Assembly: GCA_946002045.1 (NCBI GenBank)
Contig: CAMFYM010000048.1
Location: 1 to 10,490 of the forward strand
From: an uncultured Clostridia bacterium
GTDB lineage: Bacteria; Bacillota; Clostridia; Oscillospirales; Acutalibacteraceae
DNA length: 10,490 nt
Reading direction: 5' to 3'
This document shows positions 7,426 to 10,490 of the stretch, one piece after another. Numbering within the stretch: position 1 is the stretch's first letter; the number at the start of each line of letters is the position of its first letter. The notes beneath the pieces are model-generated. The model saw only the letters and a program-made list of their open reading frames with translations, was not told where the DNA came from and ran no database searches. The translations under genes and the position numbers were made by a program.

Positions 7426-8204
7426 TGAAGGTGTTTTTGATTATAGTTGCAGTCCTTGCAGTAATAATCGCTTTGATTCTCTCTCTTTCCTGCACGGTAA
7501 CATTAGTTTATGATAAGGGCTGGCAGACAAAGGTAAAAATCCTTTTTATCGAAAAGGATGTTGTCCTTTCAAAAATATTGTCATTTGTCCTTTTTCCTGA
7601 AAGAAGGGCAAAGGATGTTGCTGTAGAGAGTAAAAAGAAAAAAAGAAAAAAGAAGGACAAAAAGTCGAAAAAAGCCGACAAGCCTACAGAAGCTGACGCA
7701 GTTGTAGTTATTGAGGGCGAAGACGGACCGACAGGTGTATTTATTGCAGCAGATGAGCCAACCAAGGAGAAAAAGCCCCAGCCTAAGCCTAAAAAAGCAA
7801 ATCCTATCAAAAAGCTTTGGGACGAGGATGGCATAGTGGGAATTATGTCCTTAATATCAAATATTATAGAAACTGCAAATTCTGCTGTTTTAACTTTATT
7901 TAGGGGTTTACATATTTACTCACTTTATGTTATGATATTAGTAGGTGGTCCGGATGCAGATATGATTGCTCGCTCATACGGAACACTTTGCAAATATTAT
8001 TATCCAATCAAAGGCATTATTCTTAATGGTATGAGAGTGGATAATTATGACGATTATGTTCAGCCTGATTTTATTGCAGATAAAACAGAGGTTGAATTTC
8101 AGCTAATCGGCAGTATCAATGTTGCCCTGCTTGTTAAGGTGCTTATCAAGGCAGGATACATATTTTTAAAGAATTTAATAAATAATAAAAAAGGGGATAA
8201 ATAG
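7425..8204 (+). CDS. DUF2953 domain protein (YtfI-like)
   Basis: This is a 259-residue membrane-anchored protein that I assign to DUF2953, the family of Bacillus subtilis YtfI, from its overall form and from its place directly before a GerW/YtfJ gene. The two are also neighbours in B. subtilis. An N-terminal hydrophobic helix (3-24) is followed by a short strand-rich part (25-60). Next comes an unusual charged insert: a Lys-rich block (70-84) and a Pro/Lys stretch (112-128) with an acidic patch between them. The C-terminal part (130-250) carries the family-like HIYSLYVMILVGGPDADMIARSYG region (163-186) and a final hydrophobic stretch (about 230-250). AGGAGG (7409-7414), 10 bases before the ATG, is the best ribosome binding site in the window. 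The function is not established; a spore-related role is inferred from the neighbour. Confidence 0.8.
   Translation: MKVFLIIVAVLAVIIALILSLSCTVTLVYDKGWQTKVKILFIEKDVVLSKILSFVLFPERRAKDVAVESKKKKRKKKDKKSKKADKPTEADAVVVIEGEDGPTGVFIAADEPTKEKKPQPKPKKANPIKKLWDEDGIVGIMSLISNIIETANSAVLTLFRGLHIYSLYVMILVGGPDADMIARSYGTLCKYYYPIKGIILNGMRVDNYDDYVQPDFIADKTEVEFQLIGSINVALLVKVLIKAGYIFLKNLINNKKGDK
7907..7936 (+). promoter_or_regulatory. Possible internal promoter before gerW
   Basis: TTTACA (7907-7912) is followed after 18 bases by TATGAT (7931-7936), which is preceded by TG at 7928-7929. This makes a good housekeeping-type -35/extended -10 pair inside the DUF2953 gene, with a start near 7943, about 264 bases before gerW. 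AT-rich coding sequence produces such matches by chance, so this is only a candidate. Confidence 0.3.
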
Positions 8205-8206
8205 TT

Positions 8207-8611
8207 ATGAAAGAAACTCCGGTAAACAAAATAATGGAAAACACACTGGAAAAAATGCGTCAAATGGTTGACGTATCAACAATAATTGGTGAGCCAATGG
8301 TTACAGGTAATATAACCTTAATTCCTGTTTCAAAGGTTTCATACGGCTTTACATCAGGTGGCACAGACCTTCCTTCAAAATCCAACGCAGAGCTGTTTGG
8401 TGGTGGAGGTGGTGGTGGTATCACCATTACTCCTGTTGCTTTTATTGTTATTGAAAACGGCAAGTGCAGAATGATGCAGATTAACAATTACACTTCATCA
8501 GCAGACCGTGCTATTGCAATGATTCCTGAGCTTGTTGACAAGGTAACAGAGCTTCTTAGAGCCGACAAAGAAGATAAGGCAGAAGAGCCACAAGAAACAG
8601 AAGCAGAATAA
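8207..8611 (+). CDS. gerW: GerW/YtfJ family sporulation protein
   Basis: This is a 134-residue soluble protein of the GerW (YtfJ) family. In B. subtilis GerW is a spore protein needed for germination in response to L-alanine; homologues occur across spore-forming Firmicutes and in some relatives that do not sporulate. Recognisable features are the N-terminal helix (PVNKIMENTLEKMRQMVD), GEPMVTGNITLIPVSKVSYGF (28-48), a run of seven glycines (65-71) and GITITPVAFIVIENGKCRMM (71-90), followed by a helix ending near residue 118 and an acidic tail. The glycine-rich loop between strands is typical of the family. The start lies 2 bases after the DUF2953 stop with AAGGGGAT (8191-8198) as ribosome binding site. 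I found no convincing forespore or mother-cell promoter directly upstream, so it probably shares the operon transcript. Confidence 0.9.
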   Translation: MKETPVNKIMENTLEKMRQMVDVSTIIGEPMVTGNITLIPVSKVSYGFTSGGTDLPSKSNAELFGGGGGGGITITPVAFIVIENGKCRMMQINNYTSSADRAIAMIPELVDKVTELLRADKEDKAEEPQETEAE

Positions 8612-8620
8612 TTATTTACT

Positions 8621-8660
8621 AATCACCTACATATATTTTATGTGGGTGATTATTTTGTTT
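8621..8660 (+). terminator. Hairpin with T-rich tail over the carboxypeptidase start
   Basis: The arms AATCACCTACAT (8621-8632) and ATGTGGGTGATT (8640-8651) form a 12-base-pair stem with one U-G wobble and a 7-base loop. ATTTTGTTT (8652-8660) follows. The form fits an intrinsic terminator placed 9 bases after the gerW stop, and its tail resembles that of the terminator at the end of the window. However, its 3' arm contains the only good ribosome binding site of the next gene and the tail contains its likely TTG start, so it could instead, or also, control translation or act as an attenuator. Confidence 0.6.
8644..8650 (+). promoter_or_regulatory. Ribosome binding site inside the hairpin arm
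   Basis: GGGTGAT at 8644-8650 matches the 3' half of the full Shine-Dalgarno consensus (GGTGAT) and is well placed for TTG 8655. The upstream ATG at 8640 has no purine-rich site before it and lies at the loop edge of the hairpin. In the folded RNA this site would be base-paired with CACC of the 5' arm. Confidence 0.5.
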
Positions 8661-9719
8661 AAAAAGATTGCTTTAGTCTTAGCTTTTATGTTAATTATTC
8701 CTATAAATGTATATGCTAATGATATTTCGGCAAAAAGTGCTATTGTTATCGACGCTGATTCAGGTGTAATTCTTTACGAGAAAAATGCTTATACACCTCG
8801 CTCAATGGCATCTACCACAAAAATAATGACAGCACTGCTTGCTATTGAAAGCAACAGACTTGAGGAAACAGTGTGCATTACCCGGGAAATGTTAAATACC
8901 GAGGGCTCTTCACTGGGACTGAAAAATGGTGACAAAATAACGCTTTATGACTTGATTGTCGGTATGATGCTTACCTCCGGCAATGACTCTGCCAATGCAG
9001 TAGCCTGCTTTGTTTCAGGCAGTATTGACAGCTTTGTAGAATTGATGAATAAGCGTGGCAGGGAGATAGGTATGAGTAATACCTGCTTTGTAACGCCATC
9101 AGGTCTTGACGAGGGTCAGCATCACTCAACTGCTTATGATATGGCTTTGCTGACATCAGTGGCAGTTAAAAATAAAACATTTTGCAAAATTGTATCTATG
9201 CAAAGCTCAGATATTACTATCAGTGATAAAAGGGTCACAGTTTATAATCATAATAAGCTTCTTTCCTACGACAAGAATATTTTCGGTGTAAAAACAGGTT
9301 ATACCGAAAAAGCAGGCAGGTGTCTTGTTTCTGCAAAAAACTATTGCAATAACAAGCTGATTTGTGTTACACTTTCAGCGTCGGATGATTGGAATGACCA
9401 TTTGTCACTGTATGACAGGTGTGAGAGTAGGTATAATGACTACACCGTTTCCGGTACTATTGATATTCCATTAGTGGGTGCAAGGGATGACTTCATTAAG
9501 GCTTCGTACAGCAAGCAGTATAAAATTTTAACAGATATGCAATTAGAGCTTTACCATTTGCCCTTTGTTTATTCTCCGGTTAAAAAGGGCGATGTGCTTG
9601 GATATGTGTGTGTTTATTCAAACGGTATATTAAAAGAAAGACTGCCGATAGAGGCAGACGAGGATGTAGAATATTATGGCAGGCAAGAACGAGGTACGAC
9701 TTCAAAAATTTATGGCTGA
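8655..9719 (+). CDS. Secreted D-alanyl-D-alanine carboxypeptidase
   Basis: This is a low-molecular-weight penicillin-binding protein of the S11 family (DacA/DacB/DacF type), which trims the terminal D-alanine from peptidoglycan stem peptides outside the membrane. From TTG 8655 it has 354 residues. Residues 1-21 are a signal peptide with likely cleavage after VYA. The three active-site motifs are S53-T-T-K56 (catalytic Ser53), S108-G-N110 and K213-T-G215. A PBP5-type C-terminal domain (about 262-337) follows. The protein ends in a polar tail without a clear amphipathic anchor and is somewhat shorter than B. subtilis DacB or DacF. Frames from ATG 8640 or GTG 8646 are possible, but neither has a ribosome binding site. 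Position after scpAB and before an RluB-type gene recalls B. subtilis dacB, a spore-cortex enzyme, but sequence alone cannot separate DacB from DacA or DacF. The last 44 bases overlap the next gene. Confidence 0.9.
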   Translation: MFKKIALVLAFMLIIPINVYANDISAKSAIVIDADSGVILYEKNAYTPRSMASTTKIMTALLAIESNRLEETVCITREMLNTEGSSLGLKNGDKITLYDLIVGMMLTSGNDSANAVACFVSGSIDSFVELMNKRGREIGMSNTCFVTPSGLDEGQHHSTAYDMALLTSVAVKNKTFCKIVSMQSSDITISDKRVTVYNHNKLLSYDKNIFGVKTGYTEKAGRCLVSAKNYCNNKLICVTLSASDDWNDHLSLYDRCESRYNDYTVSGTIDIPLVGARDDFIKASYSKQYKILTDMQLELYHLPFVYSPVKKGDVLGYVCVYSNGILKERLPIEADEDVEYYGRQERGTTSKIYG

Positions 9720-10422
9720 ATGTGGCGTTGCCTCTCGCAGAAAAAGCGAGGAGCTTATTGAAATGGGTAAGGTTAAGGTTAACGGTCACATTGCCTATAT
9801 CGGCGATAAGGTTAATCCAAAAAAGGATATTGTTACAGTTAGGGGCAAAAAGATAAATAAGGTTGAGCGTATGTACTATATTATGCTTAACAAACCTCGT
9901 GGATATGTAACAACGGTGTCTGATGAGCTTGGTAGGAAAACTGTTATGGACCTTGTTGATGTAAAGGCAAGAGTATATCCTGTTGGCAGACTTGACAAGG
10001 ACTCCGAGGGATTACTTATCTTAACTAACGACGGCTCCTTTGCAAATGCGCTGACTCATCCAAAGCATAATTATGCAAAGGTGTATCGTGTAACCGTTAG
10101 ACCATCTGTTACAGACGAAATCCTTGAAAAGCTTAGGAACGGTATAGAAATAGACGGCAGAAAAACTGCTCCCTGTGATGTTAACGTAATTACAGAGGAA
10201 GAGGGCAGAGTCGTTCTTGAATTTATTTTGCGTGAGGGCAGAAACAGACAGATAAGAAAAATGTGTGAGGCTGTTAATCTTCAGGTTGCTCGCCTTAAAA
10301 GAATTTCAATCGGACCTATTAAGCTTGGTATGCTTCAAACAGGTAAGTCAAGAGAGTTAACCGATAACGAGATTAAAAAGCTACTTCGTTCTGCTAATCC
10401 ATCAGATAATTCGGAGCAATAA
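9676..10422 (+). CDS. rluB: RsuA/RluB-family rRNA pseudouridine synthase
   Basis: This enzyme isomerises a specific uridine to pseudouridine in ribosomal RNA. The 248-residue protein has an N-terminal S4 RNA-binding domain (about 7-62, starting VRLQKFMAECGVASRRKSEE) and the RsuA-type catalytic domain. The latter shows LNKPRGYVTT (71-80), the catalytic GRLDKDSEGLLILTNDG (104-120, with D107 as the nucleophile) and REGRNRQIRKM (186-196). Bacillus RluB modifies 23S rRNA, and the synteny after scpAB favours RluB over RsuA, but RluE/RluF-like specificity cannot be excluded. ATG 9676 is the right start, because the next Met would remove part of the S4 domain. The ribosome binding site is a distant GAGG, and the start lies 44 bases inside the carboxypeptidase gene, so translation is probably coupled. 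Confidence 0.9.
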   Translation: MAGKNEVRLQKFMAECGVASRRKSEELIEMGKVKVNGHIAYIGDKVNPKKDIVTVRGKKINKVERMYYIMLNKPRGYVTTVSDELGRKTVMDLVDVKARVYPVGRLDKDSEGLLILTNDGSFANALTHPKHNYAKVYRVTVRPSVTDEILEKLRNGIEIDGRKTAPCDVNVITEEEGRVVLEFILREGRNRQIRKMCEAVNLQVARLKRISIGPIKLGMLQTGKSRELTDNEIKKLLRSANPSDNSEQ

Positions 10423-10436
10423 TAATAAAAAAACTA

Positions 10437-10465
10437 AAGGCAGGTTATACCTGCCTTATTTGTTT
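10437..10465 (+). terminator. Intrinsic terminator after the pseudouridine synthase
   Basis: AAGGCAGGT (10437-10445) and ACCTGCCTT (10449-10457) form a perfect 9-base-pair stem with a 3-base loop, followed by ATTTGTTT (10458-10465). It starts 14 bases after the stop codon and is preceded by an A-rich stretch. This is a standard Rho-independent terminator and marks the end of the cluster. Confidence 0.9.
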
Positions 10466-10490
10466 AAAAAAATAAAAATATATATTGATA

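Noticed and set aside
7508..7834. Open frame of 108 codons on the minus strand
   Set aside because: It is antisense to the Lys- and Pro-rich part of the DUF2953 gene, encodes a Phe/Ser-rich low-complexity protein and has no ribosome binding site that I can see.
8135..8206. Possible forespore sigma-G type promoter before gerW
   Set aside because: GATACAT near 8155 partly matches a -10, but no suitable -35 lies at the right distance.
8403..8424. GGT-type triplet repeat
   Set aside because: It encodes the seven-glycine loop typical of GerW/YtfJ proteins; too short and too clearly coding to be a separate repeat element.
8535..8563. TTGACA in the end of gerW as a -35 element
   Set aside because: No -10 element lies 16-18 bases downstream; the bases there encode conserved protein sequence.
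8609..8640. Possible promoter for the carboxypeptidase gene, with TATATT at 8632-8637
   Set aside because: The sequence 17 bases upstream (TAATTA) is a poor -35, and transcription would start after ATG 8640 and inside the hairpin arm.

Overview
The window looks like a stretch of core chromosome from an AT-rich, low-GC Gram-positive bacterium, most likely a spore-forming or spore-descended member of the Clostridia (an Oscillospiraceae/Ruminococcaceae-type organism is my best guess from gene order and codon style). Supporting signs are strong purine-rich ribosome binding sites, a TTG start codon, a GerW/YtfJ-family spore protein, a DUF1385 (YqhQ) gene next to prmC, and scpA-scpB followed by a DD-carboxypeptidase and an RluB-type pseudouridine synthase. 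All eleven recognisable genes lie on the + strand. There is no mobile element, CRISPR array, tRNA or rRNA.

Layout: (1) Bases 1-39 hold an extended -10 promoter element and a strong ribosome binding site. (2) Bases 40-3628 are a signalling module: a lipoprotein with FG-GAP-like acidic repeats, an OmpR-type response regulator and a membrane histidine kinase. (3) Bases 3633-6104 hold a DUF1385 membrane protein, the release-factor methyltransferase PrmC and an M50 site-2-type protease. (4) Bases 6108-7425 encode the condensin accessory subunits ScpA and ScpB. (5) Bases 7425-8611 encode a DUF2953 (YtfI-like) protein and a GerW/YtfJ-family protein. (6) A hairpin with a T-rich tail (8621-8660) separates these from a secreted D-Ala-D-Ala carboxypeptidase, which overlaps an RsuA/RluB-family pseudouridine synthase. 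(7) A clear intrinsic terminator at 10437-10465 ends the block.

From 40 to 8611 no intergenic gap exceeds 19 bases, several genes overlap, and I see no terminator, so the first ten genes can be read as one long transcript. The one internal break is the 8621-8660 hairpin, whose 3' arm also contains the likely ribosome binding site of the carboxypeptidase gene. The set combines envelope signalling (lipoprotein, kinase, carboxypeptidase), translation and ribosome modification (PrmC, pseudouridine synthase), chromosome organisation (ScpAB) and probable spore functions (DUF2953, GerW, possibly the carboxypeptidase).

I did not find a clearly new biological system. The points most worth checking are the hairpin over the carboxypeptidase start, the lipoprotein-regulator-kinase module, a possible internal promoter before gerW, and the 44-base carboxypeptidase/pseudouridine synthase overlap in a position where Bacillus subtilis carries spmA and spmB.
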